From NCBI RefSeq assembly GCF_036959255.1, contig NZ_JAWMTI010000001.1, positions 310,001 through 374,000 of the forward strand: 64,000 nt of DNA. The letters run 5' to 3'. Origin of the DNA: Olivibacter sp036959255. Lineage in GTDB: Bacteria > Bacteroidota > Bacteroidia > Sphingobacteriales > Sphingobacteriaceae. The position numbers were made by a program, and so were the translations under genes. Every line of letters begins with the position of its first letter. Position 1 is the stretch's first letter. The notes below the pieces were generated by a model. That model did no database searches, was not told the DNA's origin, and saw nothing but the letters and a program-made list of their open reading frames with translations. Shown in pieces: positions 1-8,411 of this stretch.

Positions 1-2294
1 GGATGGCCGTCGTCATGCTGATCGGTTTATGGGTATATGACGAACTCACGTACAATAGCTACCACAAAAACTATGATCGCATCGCACAAGTGATGCAACA
101 TGCCAATTTTAACGGTAAAATAGGCACACAGAGCGCCAACCCTGCATTGATGGGCCCGGAATTACGGGCTAAGTACGGAAATGATTTCAAATATGTGGTA
201 CAGGCATCCTGGTATTACAACCCTTTGCTCTCTGTGGGCGACAAACATATCAGCCAAGAAGGCATCTATTTCGAAGAAGACGCCCCTGAAATGCTCAGTT
301 TGCAAATGCTGAAGGGAACACGTGCCGGCTTACATGATACGCATTCCATTTTACTATCCGCCTCTGCGGCCCAAGCCCTATTTGGCGAGGAAGACCCCAT
401 GGGAAAAACCTTGAGGGTAGACCGCAGCCAAGAGGTGAAGGTGACCGGTGTTTATGAAGACCTACCCAACAACAGCTCTTTCAATAAGGTAAAAGTTATC
501 CTGCCCTGGTCTTTATGGATTATTCAAAACCCCTGGGTCAACAAAATGGAAAAACCATGGGGCAGCAACTTCAGCCAAACCTTTGTGCAGCTTACCGAAC
601 AGGGCGATATGGAGAATATTTCCCGTAAAATCAAACATGTAAAGTCAGATAAGGTAGGGAAAGACGAAGCGAAAACTAACTGGGTGGTTTTCTTGCACCC
701 CATGCGTAAATGGAATTTGTATAATGAATTCCGCAATGGTATCAATACCGGGGGGAGTATCCAGTACGTACGATTGTTTAGCCTCATCGGCGGCTTTGTG
801 TTGCTATTGGCCTGCATTAATTTCATGAACCTGACGACCGCACGAAGCGAAAAGCGCGCCAAGGAAGTGGGCATCCGTAAAACCGTCGGCTCGCATCGCC
901 TGCAACTGATCGGCAGGTTCTTTGCAGAATCGTATATCACCGTGCTGATCGCTTTTGTACTCTCTTTGCTATTAGTCATCTTATTCCTACCTTCTTTTAA
1001 TGAGGTGGCCGACAAAAAAATCGAAATCCCTTGGCTCAATCCCCTATTCTGGTGCACCAGCCTGGCCTTTATAGTCATCACCGGCTTATTGGCCGGTAGC
1101 TATCCTGCGTTCTATTTATCATCGTTCCAACCCTTGAAGGTACTGAAAGGGACATTCAAAGTTGGCCGATTTGCTTCGGTGCCGCGCCAAGTACTCGTGG
1201 TTGTACAGTTTACGGTTTCTATTATGCTGATCATCGGTACTATTATCGTCTATCAGCAAATTCAGCATGCCAAAAGCCGACCGGTCGGTTATACCAAAAC
1301 GGGATTGATAAACCTGCCCCTCGAAGGTGAACTGAGAAAACATTTTGAAGCCTTCAGAACAGACCTGAAAAACACCGGTGCCATTGAAGAAATGGCCGGT
1401 TGTCAGCTCCTTACCGGGGTATGGAATAGCAACGGCGGTTTTGATTGGGAAGGCAAAGACCCCGATTTGGCGACCGACTTTCCGAACAACTCGGTATCCG
1501 TTGATTTTGGTAAAACCGTGCAATGGCAAATAAAGGCGGGGAGAGATTTTTCAAAAGCATTCGCTACCGATTCCATGGCTTTTATCATCAATGAATCCGC
1601 CGCCAGGTTTATGGGATTTAAAGATCCTGTCGGGAAAACAATCCGACAAGGCGGTGAGCGTTTCACCATTATAGGTGTCGTGAACGATATCCTGCAGGAA
1701 TCACCTTTCTTTCCGGTGCGCCCCACGCTCTATCATCTCGATTCGTATGATGCTATGGTGAATACCGTACTGAAACTAAACCCCAAACAGAACGCGGGAC
1801 GATCCATTAGCGCCATTGAAGGTGTTTGGAAAAAATACGTGGAAGACGTACCCTTTAATTACTCCTTTGTGGACGAAGCATTCGGAGACAAATTCAAGGT
1901 AGAAGAACGCATCGGGAAGCTTTCTTCTTACTTTGCCGTACTGGCCATCTTCATCTCCTGTCTGGGACTTTTCGGCATGGCCAGTTTTGTGGCCGAGCAA
2001 CGGACGAAAGAAATCGGCATCCGCAAAGTATTAGGCGCCAGCGTCGCTAACTTACTGCAATTGCTTTCCAAAGAGTTCATCCTGTTGGTAAGCACTTCCT
2101 GCATCATCGCCGTGCCCGTCGCGTGGTATTACCTTAGCCAGTGGCTTAACAATTATGATTACCGTGTTCGCATCAGCTGGCTTGTTTTTCTCGTAGCGGC
2201 TGTACTGGCGCTGGTGATCACCCTGCTCACTGTTGGCTTTCAAGCCATTAAAGCAGCAACCGCCAATCCGGTGAGGAGTTTACGAAATGAGTAA
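1..2294 (+). CDS. ABC transporter permease (FtsX/MacB-type), 5'-truncated by window edge
   Basis: Inner-membrane permease of the Bacteroidota MacB/FtsX class, which normally works with an ATP-binding subunit to export compounds or act mechanically on the envelope. The visible 763 residues contain a periplasmic MacB-like domain (about residues 15-240), three to four membrane helices around 250-420, a second periplasmic domain, and the final helices near 640-755. Two FtsX signatures are seen: the EVGIRKTVG motif and its duplicate EIGIRKVLG. Family members start about 30 residues earlier with a first membrane helix. Only the end of that helix is visible here, so the true start lies outside the window. 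No ATPase gene is visible nearby. Confidence 0.93.
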   Translation, partial: MAVVMLIGLWVYDELTYNSYHKNYDRIAQVMQHANFNGKIGTQSANPALMGPELRAKYGNDFKYVVQASWYYNPLLSVGDKHISQEGIYFEEDAPEMLSLQMLKGTRAGLHDTHSILLSASAAQALFGEEDPMGKTLRVDRSQEVKVTGVYEDLPNNSSFNKVKVILPWSLWIIQNPWVNKMEKPWGSNFSQTFVQLTEQGDMENISRKIKHVKSDKVGKDEAKTNWVVFLHPMRKWNLYNEFRNGINTGGSIQYVRLFSLIGGFVLLLACINFMNLTTARSEKRAKEVGIRKTVGSHRLQLIGRFFAESYITVLIAFVLSLLLVILFLPSFNEVADKKIEIPWLNPLFWCTSLAFIVITGLLAGSYPAFYLSSFQPLKVLKGTFKVGRFASVPRQVLVVVQFTVSIMLIIGTIIVYQQIQHAKSRPVGYTKTGLINLPLEGELRKHFEAFRTDLKNTGAIEEMAGCQLLTGVWNSNGGFDWEGKDPDLATDFPNNSVSVDFGKTVQWQIKAGRDFSKAFATDSMAFIINESAARFMGFKDPVGKTIRQGGERFTIIGVVNDILQESPFFPVRPTLYHLDSYDAMVNTVLKLNPKQNAGRSISAIEGVWKKYVEDVPFNYSFVDEAFGDKFKVEERIGKLSSYFAVLAIFISCLGLFGMASFVAEQRTKEIGIRKVLGASVANLLQLLSKEFILLVSTSCIIAVPVAWYYLSQWLNNYDYRVRISWLVFLVAAVLALVITLLTVGFQAIKAATANPVRSLRNE

Positions 2295-2356
2295 ATTCCC
2301 TTTCTATTCACTATATTTATCATAGAATACGAAAACGGACGCAGGCTACCCCTATA

Positions 2357-3127
2357 ATGAAAATTACAACGTACATACCTACGGCTCAATTAACGCCATT
2401 TATCAAAGATTATAAAATCATTGAAAGCCAGTATGATACAACCAACCAAGTGGTACCTAATGCCTCATTTGCTTTAGCTTTTCGTCTTAGCGGCCAAATA
2501 TCGTATATAAACAACGACCGCTTCGTCGATTTACCAAACATCGCCTTGTCAGGATTGCGAAAGTCCGTTCGGTTTATCCATTATAAGAAAAACTCAGGCA
2601 CCCTTATTGTCTCATTCAGTGAACAGGGTTTGTCCGCCTTCTTCAGACAACCGCTTTACGACTTATTTGAGCAGACCGTTCCCTTAGACCATTATATACC
2701 ACCCGCCACGCTAGCACTTGTGGAAGAGCGCCTAGCCGAAATGAGCAACAATCAATTGAGAATCGCCTGCATGGAGGAATTTTTAATCTCCATACTGATT
2801 AACCGTACGCCCGATCTATTAGTAACGGAAGCGATCCATAAAATCCATTCAACAAGGGGAAATATCCGAATAAAGGAGCTTGCTGCGGCTTTATGCATCA
2901 GCCAAGACGCCTTCGAAAAGCGGTTTAGAAAAATAACAGGAGCTTCCCCTAAACAATTTTCCCAGATTATAAAAATGAACGCTATTGTTCATCAACCTAA
3001 TCCGGCATCGCTTCTTGACCTGGTCTTTGAAAACGGTTATTACGATCAACCCCATTTCAACCGGGACTTCAAGCTATTTACCGGACAAACACCCACTGAT
3101 TTTTTCAAATCGCCTTCTTTTTGGTAA
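2357..3127 (+). CDS. AraC family transcriptional regulator
   Basis: A 256-residue regulator. The N-terminal part (about 1-150) resembles the DUF6597-type sensing domain common in Bacteroidota AraC proteins, with the early TTYIPTAQLTPFIKDYK segment. The C-terminal 90 residues form the double helix-turn-helix DNA-binding domain, recognisable from IRIKELAAALCISQDAFEKRF followed by the GASPKQFSQI and TDFFKS segments. It is read in the same direction as the permease, 62 bp downstream, and as the AhpD-like gene that follows. Control of that gene is a reasonable inference but nothing in the sequence proves it. Confidence 0.9.
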   Translation: MKITTYIPTAQLTPFIKDYKIIESQYDTTNQVVPNASFALAFRLSGQISYINNDRFVDLPNIALSGLRKSVRFIHYKKNSGTLIVSFSEQGLSAFFRQPLYDLFEQTVPLDHYIPPATLALVEERLAEMSNNQLRIACMEEFLISILINRTPDLLVTEAIHKIHSTRGNIRIKELAAALCISQDAFEKRFRKITGASPKQFSQIIKMNAIVHQPNPASLLDLVFENGYYDQPHFNRDFKLFTGQTPTDFFKSPSFW

Positions 3128-3292
3128 TCAATGATTTTTTACAAGGATTGCTTTTTCCAACGCACCATCTCCACCAAGCTACCAAGGCGGGAAAATAACA
3201 CACATCATCGGGCAATTCGTCTATTCTTATCGGCCCCTCAGCGCCCCATCTTTGTGTTATCAAATTTATTAACGAAATAAAAACACAAAAAG

Positions 3293-3826
3293 ATGAAAAA
3301 TTTTCCCATTCCCACAGCAGAACAAGTTTCTCCCGCTAATCAGGCCTTATTTGGAAACCTTCAAAAATTAGTGGGCTTCGTACCGAACCTGTTCGCTACC
3401 TTCGCTCACTCCGAAAACGCCTTAGGAAATTACCTGGCCCTGCAAAATGCCAAAACATCCTTAAAAGCCAAAGAACGTGAAGTCGTGAATTTAGTAGTGA
3501 GCCAGTATAATCATTGTGTATATTGCTTAAGTGCACATACAGCAATTGCCAAGATGAATGGCTTTTCCGATTCCCAAATATTGGAGATACGGAAGGCAGA
3601 AATTTCTTTCGACCCTAAGTTGGATGCACTTGCAAAGTTGGTAAAAGGTATTGTTGAAAATAAAGGCCATGCACCCTCAGCACTCACCGATAATTTTTTT
3701 GCAGCAGGATATTCAAATGGAAGTTTAGTGGATGTAGTGGTTTTGATCGGCGATAAAATCATCACCAATTACCTCCATGCCCTTACCGAAGTTCCAGTTG
3801 ACTGGCCGCTCGCACCTGAGTTATAA
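3293..3826 (+). CDS. Carboxymuconolactone decarboxylase / AhpD-like alkylhydroperoxidase family protein
   Basis: A 177-residue all-alpha protein of the AhpD-like superfamily. The characteristic redox motif is present as CVYCLSAH near residues 77-84, with both cysteines and the downstream histidine. Known family members reduce peroxides or act as thiol-dependent reductases. Length and motif position fit the uncharacterised peroxidase-related branch rather than true muconolactone decarboxylases. It directly follows an AraC regulator, an arrangement common for stress-inducible AhpD-like genes. The segment before the start contains CATCTTTG, one base off a Bacteroidota -7 element. Substrate is unknown. 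Confidence 0.88.
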   Translation: MKNFPIPTAEQVSPANQALFGNLQKLVGFVPNLFATFAHSENALGNYLALQNAKTSLKAKEREVVNLVVSQYNHCVYCLSAHTAIAKMNGFSDSQILEIRKAEISFDPKLDALAKLVKGIVENKGHAPSALTDNFFAAGYSNGSLVDVVVLIGDKIITNYLHALTEVPVDWPLAPEL

Positions 3827-3923
3827 ATCGGCCGATAGATTATATCCCCGTAGCTACCTGGAGCAGCTATTGGGATATATTATTAAAAATGAGTATTGGA
3901 AATAACACGGATTTCGCTTTTAA

Positions 3924-4445
3924 AAAAGAACCTTTATTTTAGTCATTTTTTATATATGTTCTTTCTTATGAAATTTATTTAACTTTTGGCTTTGATCCAA
4001 AAGTTACAAAAAATCAAGGCTTTCCAGGTCTCACTAAAAATTCGGTTCCCATCCCTTTGTTCTGCGGAGCCGCCCCTATTCGCAATTCCTTCTCTTCGCT
4101 TTTTCGCATAACACTTTAGCCTGCGCTGCTAACCGAATTTTCTCTACGCTCACCCTGGAAGGCCGTTGTGCCCTGCGCTATCGCCCCGTTGCATAACCGT
4201 CCCGAAGGACGTCAATGGCCTAGTCTATGGAGGCCGCAACCGGCAGTCAAAGATGGCCCTTCCTGATTATTAAGCGAAGCATCCCGAAACCAGTGAATCG
4301 ACGAACGAAGGGTTTAGCATTGAGCGAGAGGGTGGCTCCGATTCACGGATGGGCATCTGACCACGAGTTGCAACGGAATAGACAAGCCGAAGCACCTTGC
4401 CACTTGGGTGCTTCCAAGTGGGATGTATAAAATAAAGGTTCTTTT
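3924..4445. repeat. 522-bp gene-free element bounded by perfect 18-bp inverted repeats
   Basis: The ends are AAAAGAACCTTTATTTTA (3924-3941) and its exact reverse complement (4428-4445). The interior has inner complementary arms: AAAATTCGGTT near 4037 pairs with AACCGAATTTT near 4132, and TTTCCAGGT near 4023 pairs with the ACCCTGGAA segment near 4150. It also carries a GGAGCCGC box and a GCCCCGTT-GCAT-AACCGTCCCGAAG block shared with the element at about 7010-7290. A 67-codon frame inside has no recognisable protein. It looks like a small non-autonomous mobile element, or a structured repeat lying inside one. The 3830-4590 interval holds no gene. Confidence 0.6.
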
Positions 4446-4589
4446 AATATAAACACCTTCAACGATATTTAAGAAGGAAAACCAGGCGCTATTGTATTAC
4501 ACCACTATTCCTTTAATTTTGTGATATGGAGAAGAGGCTATGCAACCTATATAAGAAGCATCGGAATCCTACTAATCGGAACGTAACAG

Positions 4590-5459
4590 ATGAAATTTAC
4601 CTATAAGAATCAAAAGACCGCCGCTGAATGCAAACTTTTAGCACACGAAAAAGCATTTGACCGGGTATTTTACGGGAAGGATCGCAAAGATAAATTGCTG
4701 ACGATTGCCTGGAATAAAGGTAAATCCCAAGTCGTACATATTGATGAAGTTCCGTACGAATTCCCGGCGCAGAGTCTCTTGTGTTTAATGGTTAACCAAT
4801 CCTTTAATTTTGCTCAACCAAAAGATATCGTAGCCTGGCAGTTCAACCGCGACTTTTATTGTATTGAAGATCACGACAGGGAAGTGAGCTGCGTGGGTTT
4901 TTTGTTCTATGGTTCCAGCGAAACGATGTTCGTCAACTTAAACGAAGAACAGCAGCGCAAGATTGCCTTATTATTAAACATATTTGAAGAAGAGTTTGAA
5001 ACCATCGATAATATACAAGAGGATATGTTACGGATGCTGCTAAAGCGTCTGATTATTATTGTGACCCGCCTTGCGAAAGACCAGTTTGTCGATAAGGCCG
5101 TAACGGATTCCAAACTGGATATCGTAAGGCAATATAATTTGTTAGTAGAGCATCATTATAAAACAGAACATCGGGTAAAATTTTATGCAGACCAACTCAA
5201 CCGTTCGCCCAAAACATTGGCTAATTTTTTTGCACTTTATAACCACAAATCCCCTTTGGCCGTTATCCAGGAACGAATCTTTTTAGAAGCGAAACGGCTA
5301 TTTATATACACCGATAAATCCGCTAAAGAAGTGGCTTATGAATTGGGTTTTGACGACGTGGCCTATTTCAGCAGTTTCTTTAAAAAAATGGCTTCCGTTG
5401 CCCCCACCGCATTTCGAAAAAACAAAGCAAGCCTGATTACAGACCAACCGGCTCCGTAA
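4590..5459 (+). CDS. AraC family transcriptional regulator
   Basis: A 289-residue AraC-family regulator. Residues 1-150 resemble the cupin-like ligand-sensing domain of the Bacteroidota type that begins with an IAWNKGKSQVVHID-like strand segment. The DNA-binding part is at about 185-280, with the helix-turn-helix pair visible in VKFYADQLNRSPKTLANFF and SAKEVAYELGFDDVAYFSSFF followed by the AF motif (APTAFRK). The downstream cupin gene lies 277 bp away in the same direction and may be its target; that is inference. Confidence 0.92.
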   Translation: MKFTYKNQKTAAECKLLAHEKAFDRVFYGKDRKDKLLTIAWNKGKSQVVHIDEVPYEFPAQSLLCLMVNQSFNFAQPKDIVAWQFNRDFYCIEDHDREVSCVGFLFYGSSETMFVNLNEEQQRKIALLLNIFEEEFETIDNIQEDMLRMLLKRLIIIVTRLAKDQFVDKAVTDSKLDIVRQYNLLVEHHYKTEHRVKFYADQLNRSPKTLANFFALYNHKSPLAVIQERIFLEAKRLFIYTDKSAKEVAYELGFDDVAYFSSFFKKMASVAPTAFRKNKASLITDQPAP

Positions 5460-5736
5460 GCGCAACGTTCAAAGGAAGGTTACAACCACGGCCTTTTTGT
5501 TAATTTTTTCAGCTGATGGAACCTTCTCTTGTAAAGAGAAAGCTTAAATACCTTTAAGAATTAACACAAATGAAAAAAATTAAATGAAATGAGCTTGCAA
5601 ATGCAATAAAACATTCACTCTTAACTTCTGTTTCTTTTTGTATCTTTCTATAAATTAAGTGAGGCAAAAGCGACTGTTAAAACAAGAGGCAGTCTGTGCC
5701 GATGACAGAGACATGGGTATTATAAATTAGCACGAT

Positions 5737-6228
5737 ATGAAATCAGGGATCGAAATTATCGAAAAAGACAAGGGACGGATCTTAGGCGTAGCAGGTGGCA
5801 ATTACCGGATCATTGTACCGGGAGAAAAAACGGATAATCAATACGCAGTTATCGAAATGATTGTCCCACCCGGAGGCGGGCCACCGCCCCATTCGCATCC
5901 CGATACACACGAAACCTTTTATGTTTTGGAAGGAGAAGTTGAATTTCAGACCGAACAGGGGAAATCCATTGTTGGTACCGGAGGCTTTATAACCATCCCG
6001 CTCGGGGGAGCCATTCATTGCTTTACCAACACTTCCAGCTCGGTGGCCAAGCTACTTTGTACCGTCATGCCCGCCGGTTTGGAAAAAGTTTTCGAACTCG
6101 TCGGTGTTCCGGTGGGTAGCGGTGAATTTGCACCCATTCCGGAACTTACAGACGAACGTCGGGAACTTATGGCACGGATCGACAAGCAATACGGACAAAA
6201 GACATATCCCAAAGGGTATCTCGATTAA
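5737..6228 (+). CDS. Cupin domain-containing protein
   Basis: A 163-residue single-domain cupin. Cupin motif 1 is complete: PPPHSHPDTHETFYVLEGEVEF gives the His-x-His, the Glu and the closing Gly of the metal-binding site. Motif 2 follows as the PLGGAIHCFTN segment with its histidine. The protein is probably a small metal-binding enzyme or sensor of the quercetin dioxygenase-like group; the substrate cannot be read from sequence. TATCTTTC near 5640 resembles a -7 element. It is convergent with the CHAP gene. Confidence 0.88.
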   Translation: MKSGIEIIEKDKGRILGVAGGNYRIIVPGEKTDNQYAVIEMIVPPGGGPPPHSHPDTHETFYVLEGEVEFQTEQGKSIVGTGGFITIPLGGAIHCFTNTSSSVAKLLCTVMPAGLEKVFELVGVPVGSGEFAPIPELTDERRELMARIDKQYGQKTYPKGYLD

Positions 6229-6238
6229 ATTCGAGATA
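6217..6238. terminator. Short hairpin between convergent cupin and CHAP genes
   Basis: TATCTCGA and TCGAGATA form an 8-bp perfect stem around a 6-base loop that contains the cupin stop codon. It may terminate in both directions, but there is no clear T-run. Confidence 0.4.
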
Positions 6239-6268
6239 TCCTAACTTACAAGGTTGCTAGCCGGTATT

Positions 6269-6970
6269 TCATTTCGCCCCCTTCCCTATCCAGTCCGCCA
6301 CGGCATATAGACTTCTGATCGGTCTTCTTTTCCGATAGACCCCATCACCTTCCCTACTACCCGTATCATTGGTATTCCCTTCGACTGTAATCACCTCCCT
6401 TTCGCCCCATTCATCAATAAAACCACAATGCGCAATGCGTTTGAGCGAAGGGAAGTAGAGGCCGAACACACAGGCTGTTTTCGTTATTGGTTGTCCGTTA
6501 TTAGTTGTTCGTGATCCCGTTGTAGGCACCCTCCCTCGTGGCCACACCAATTTATCATGAGGAAAGAGGCTGGCGGCCCAAGCAGTTTTTGGATTCTCCA
6601 CGTCCGCTTGTTCGAGCACCCAGCAAACAAAAGCCGCACACCAGGCATAGCCTTTACCTAGGCCTGTATACGCTAGATAAGCTTCTACCTGTGGCCCATC
6701 GTTACGCCCCGTAGCCTCCCGTACCCCCAGTTGGCTATCGTAAACTTTCTTGACCCTTATACGAGTAGTTTCTATACGATTCTTTTCCAAAAGCAACGAA
6801 TCTGTTGGACGAAATGAACTATTTCTCAAAAACACCTCCTTTTTCTTGGACGAAATAGAAATACTTGCATTACTGTTGTTATCCATCATAGCAGGAACTA
6901 AGAAGGATATCAGTGCTTTTATAATTAAAACGCTTAGTATCATTATTAAAGGGTTTACTTTCTTTTTCAT
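6269..6970 (-). CDS. CHAP-like (NlpC/P60 superfamily) cell-wall amidase-type protein, membrane anchored
   Basis: A 233-residue protein with one N-terminal membrane segment (about residues 7-27) and a C-terminal CHAP/TIGR02594-like domain. The catalytic set appears present: Cys in GYAWCAAFVCW, His in RIAHCGFIDEW, and a polar residue in VEGNTNDTGS. Such proteins cut peptidoglycan peptides and occur in phages, conjugative elements and as wall-remodelling enzymes. Between the Cys and His segments lies a short Thr/Asn-rich stretch (TTGSRTTNNGQPITK). It is encoded by a TTGTT-type repeat (6482-6512) that also occurs between genes nearby, so a repeat seems to have been inserted in frame. The gene is alone on this strand. 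Confidence 0.75.
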   Translation of the reverse strand: MKKKVNPLIMILSVLIIKALISFLVPAMMDNNSNASISISSKKKEVFLRNSSFRPTDSLLLEKNRIETTRIRVKKVYDSQLGVREATGRNDGPQVEAYLAYTGLGKGYAWCAAFVCWVLEQADVENPKTAWAASLFPHDKLVWPRGRVPTTGSRTTNNGQPITKTACVFGLYFPSLKRIAHCGFIDEWGEREVITVEGNTNDTGSREGDGVYRKRRPIRSLYAVADWIGKGAK

Positions 6971-7009
6971 TTTTAAAACGTTAAAATTGTTTTCAACTTT
7001 TTCTTGATA

Positions 7010-7290
7010 AAAACTTATTCCCCTTTTACCTTAGATGCAAAAGGGGCAAAACATCAAGACTGCACGTATTTCGCTAAAGATTTAGGGTTCACCCTCAATC
7101 CTGTGGAGCCGCGCCACACCACATGCCAATGCTTCGCTTCTTCACATGATTTTTTTGCCTAGGCTATCCTAAATCTTCTTAACGCTCACTCCGTGAGGCC
7201 GTCCTGCCCGACCCGCCAAAGCCCCGTTTGCATTAACGTTCCGAAGCAAACCCCACAATTCACAACCGGCAACTTTTCAAGCAAACAGAA
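7010..7290. repeat. Structured intergenic repeat, relative of the 3924-4445 element
   Basis: No gene is seen between 6971 and 7349. The stretch shares an ordered set of blocks with the element at 3924-4445: an AAA(A/C)ATCAAG opening, a GGAGCCGC box, a CTTCGCTTCTTC-like box, an ACGCTCAC box, a GAGGCCGT box, and a GCCCCGTTTGCATTAACGTTCCGAAG block. Inner arms again pair: GATTTAGG near 7079 with CCTAAATC near 7167. The outer 18-bp inverted repeat of the first element is absent here. Confidence 0.55.
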
Positions 7291-7313
7291 AAGACCTTAA
7301 TAAAATTCACTTT

Positions 7314-7343
7314 TTGCCATGATTTTAAATTTTAGTATATTTG
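7314..7343 (+). promoter_or_regulatory. Bacteroidota-type promoter of the toxin-antitoxin pair
   Basis: TTG at 7314-7316 and TATATTTG at 7336-7343 are separated by 19 bp, an exact match to the TTG/TAnnTTTG pattern. The antitoxin ATG is only 6 bp after the -7 element, so transcription should begin at or next to the start codon. Confidence 0.65.
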
Positions 7344-7349
7344 ATTATT

Positions 7350-7580
7350 ATGACGACGATAACTGCTACACTTCATAATAGTAAAGATGTTAAGCTCTTA
7401 CAAGAAGTACTCAACCGTTTTGGTATCCCATATACGGTAAATGAGGATACAGATGCATTCCCGTTTACCGAAGCCGATCTCAAAAGTTTCCGTGATACTC
7501 AACAAGCCTTTAAAGACGGTAAAACAACCGCTAAAGATTGGATTGAAGTTCAAAAAGAGCTAGACCGTGCGTTCCGTTAA
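7350..7580 (+). CDS. Probable antitoxin of a RelE/ParE-type module
   Basis: A 76-residue acidic protein with no close family recognised from sequence. The C-terminal half (FTEADLKSFRDTQQAFKDGK) looks like an antitoxin helix region that wraps the toxin. Its role is inferred from position: its last 14 bp overlap the start of a RelE/ParE-like toxin. The ATG at 7350 was chosen over an upstream in-frame TTG (7341) because that TTG lies within the -7 element. Antitoxins of this class normally neutralise the toxin and repress their own promoter. Confidence 0.7.
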   Translation: MTTITATLHNSKDVKLLQEVLNRFGIPYTVNEDTDAFPFTEADLKSFRDTQQAFKDGKTTAKDWIEVQKELDRAFR

Positions 7581-7863
7581 ATTACTAGAAAGAGCGGAAA
7601 AAGAGCTTTATGCCTCTATCGAATGGTATGAAGAACAACAAAAGGGCTTATCTAGCAAGTTCATTAAACGAATTGCAGCAACATTAAATTCAGTAAAGAG
7701 TTCACCCCTCATTTTTCCTATTAGGACTGGTGATGATATCCGTTTTGCACCAGTAAAAGTTTTCCCGTTCGTTATCATTTATTGGTTTGATCAACCTAGC
7801 GATGTTATTTACGTAATATCTATTTTCCATACCTCTAGGGCACCAAATTACCCTAGCAAATAA
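7567..7863 (+). CDS. RelE/ParE family toxin
   Basis: A 98-residue protein of the RelE/ParE superfamily. Visible family features are the KLLERAEKELYASIEWYEEQQKG opening helices, the central helix ending in IKRIAATLNSV, and the strand-rich C-terminus with RFAPVKVFPFVIIYWF followed by VISIFHTSR. RelE members cut mRNA on the ribosome and ParE members poison gyrase; sequence alone does not decide between them. It overlaps the antitoxin by 14 bp, consistent with translational coupling. Confidence 0.87.
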   Translation: MRSVKLLERAEKELYASIEWYEEQQKGLSSKFIKRIAATLNSVKSSPLIFPIRTGDDIRFAPVKVFPFVIIYWFDQPSDVIYVISIFHTSRAPNYPSK

Positions 7864-7924
7864 CTGTCTAATAACACTTATCAACCTTAATGCCACGACT
7901 ATTACCTTCACTCCTCAATGCCCA

Positions 7925-7975
7925 CATCGGCAAACAACAACTAACAACGGGCAACTAACAACTAACAACCAACTC
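7925..7975. repeat. Short AACAACTAACAAC-type repeat, also reversed at 8338-8373
   Basis: A run of AACAACTAACAAC-like words lies between the toxin and the next gene. The opposite strand of the same motif (TTGTTCGTTATTGGTTGTTCG) is at 8338-8373. A looser copy is near 9400-9450 and one lies inside the CHAP gene at 6482-6512. All copies sit at gene ends or as small insertions. Confidence 0.5.
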
Positions 7976-7977
7976 TC

Positions 7978-8331
7978 CTAAAGCAACGCCCCTAAAGCGA
8001 TAACAAAAGCATACAGCAAAGCCAAAAAGAAACCCAGGTAAACACCAACCTTCTGCCAAGAGAGCAGTGATTTAAAGTTCCGTTCAAAATGTTCCGCTGC
8101 ATATTCCCCTAAAAAGGGCCAATGCTGATGCAGTACCCAGAGGCAGAGCTGCACGAAGCTTAACACCGCCACTGCCGCCACCAGCACGGCACTCAACACG
8201 CCATAGTCAATAGGCGCCGCCGTGACATCCACTAAACGAATGAGTGGTTGATACGCGATGTAAGCTAGGATACTGGCTATTAGTAGTGTTATTAAAAGAT
8301 ATTTTCTGTAAATGATGATAAAATTTTCCAT
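7978..8331 (-). CDS. Small membrane protein of unknown function
   Basis: A 117-residue protein that I do not recognise. Hydropathy suggests three membrane helices: about residues 10-30 (YLLITLLIASILAYIAY), 40-68 (VLSAVLVAAVAVLSFVQLCLWVL) and 95-117 (VGVYLGFFLALLYAFVIALGALL). The gene lies 80 bp downstream of the 8412-8981 gene on the same strand, so they may be co-transcribed. The small size and neighbours suggest an accessory region. Confidence 0.6.
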   Translation of the reverse strand: MENFIIIYRKYLLITLLIASILAYIAYQPLIRLVDVTAAPIDYGVLSAVLVAAVAVLSFVQLCLWVLHQHWPFLGEYAAEHFERNFKSLLSWQKVGVYLGFFLALLYAFVIALGALL

Positions 8332-8411
8332 GATCGTTATTGGTTACTCGTTGTTCGTTATTGGTTGTTCGTCAAAAGCAAGGCGGCAATAGCCGCCTGC
8401 TCCATTCATCC

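Noticed and set aside
4227..4430. 67-codon open frame inside the inverted-repeat element
   Set aside because: Its sequence is the translated structured repeat; no protein-like pattern is seen and part of the same repeat family occurs at 7010-7290 without it.
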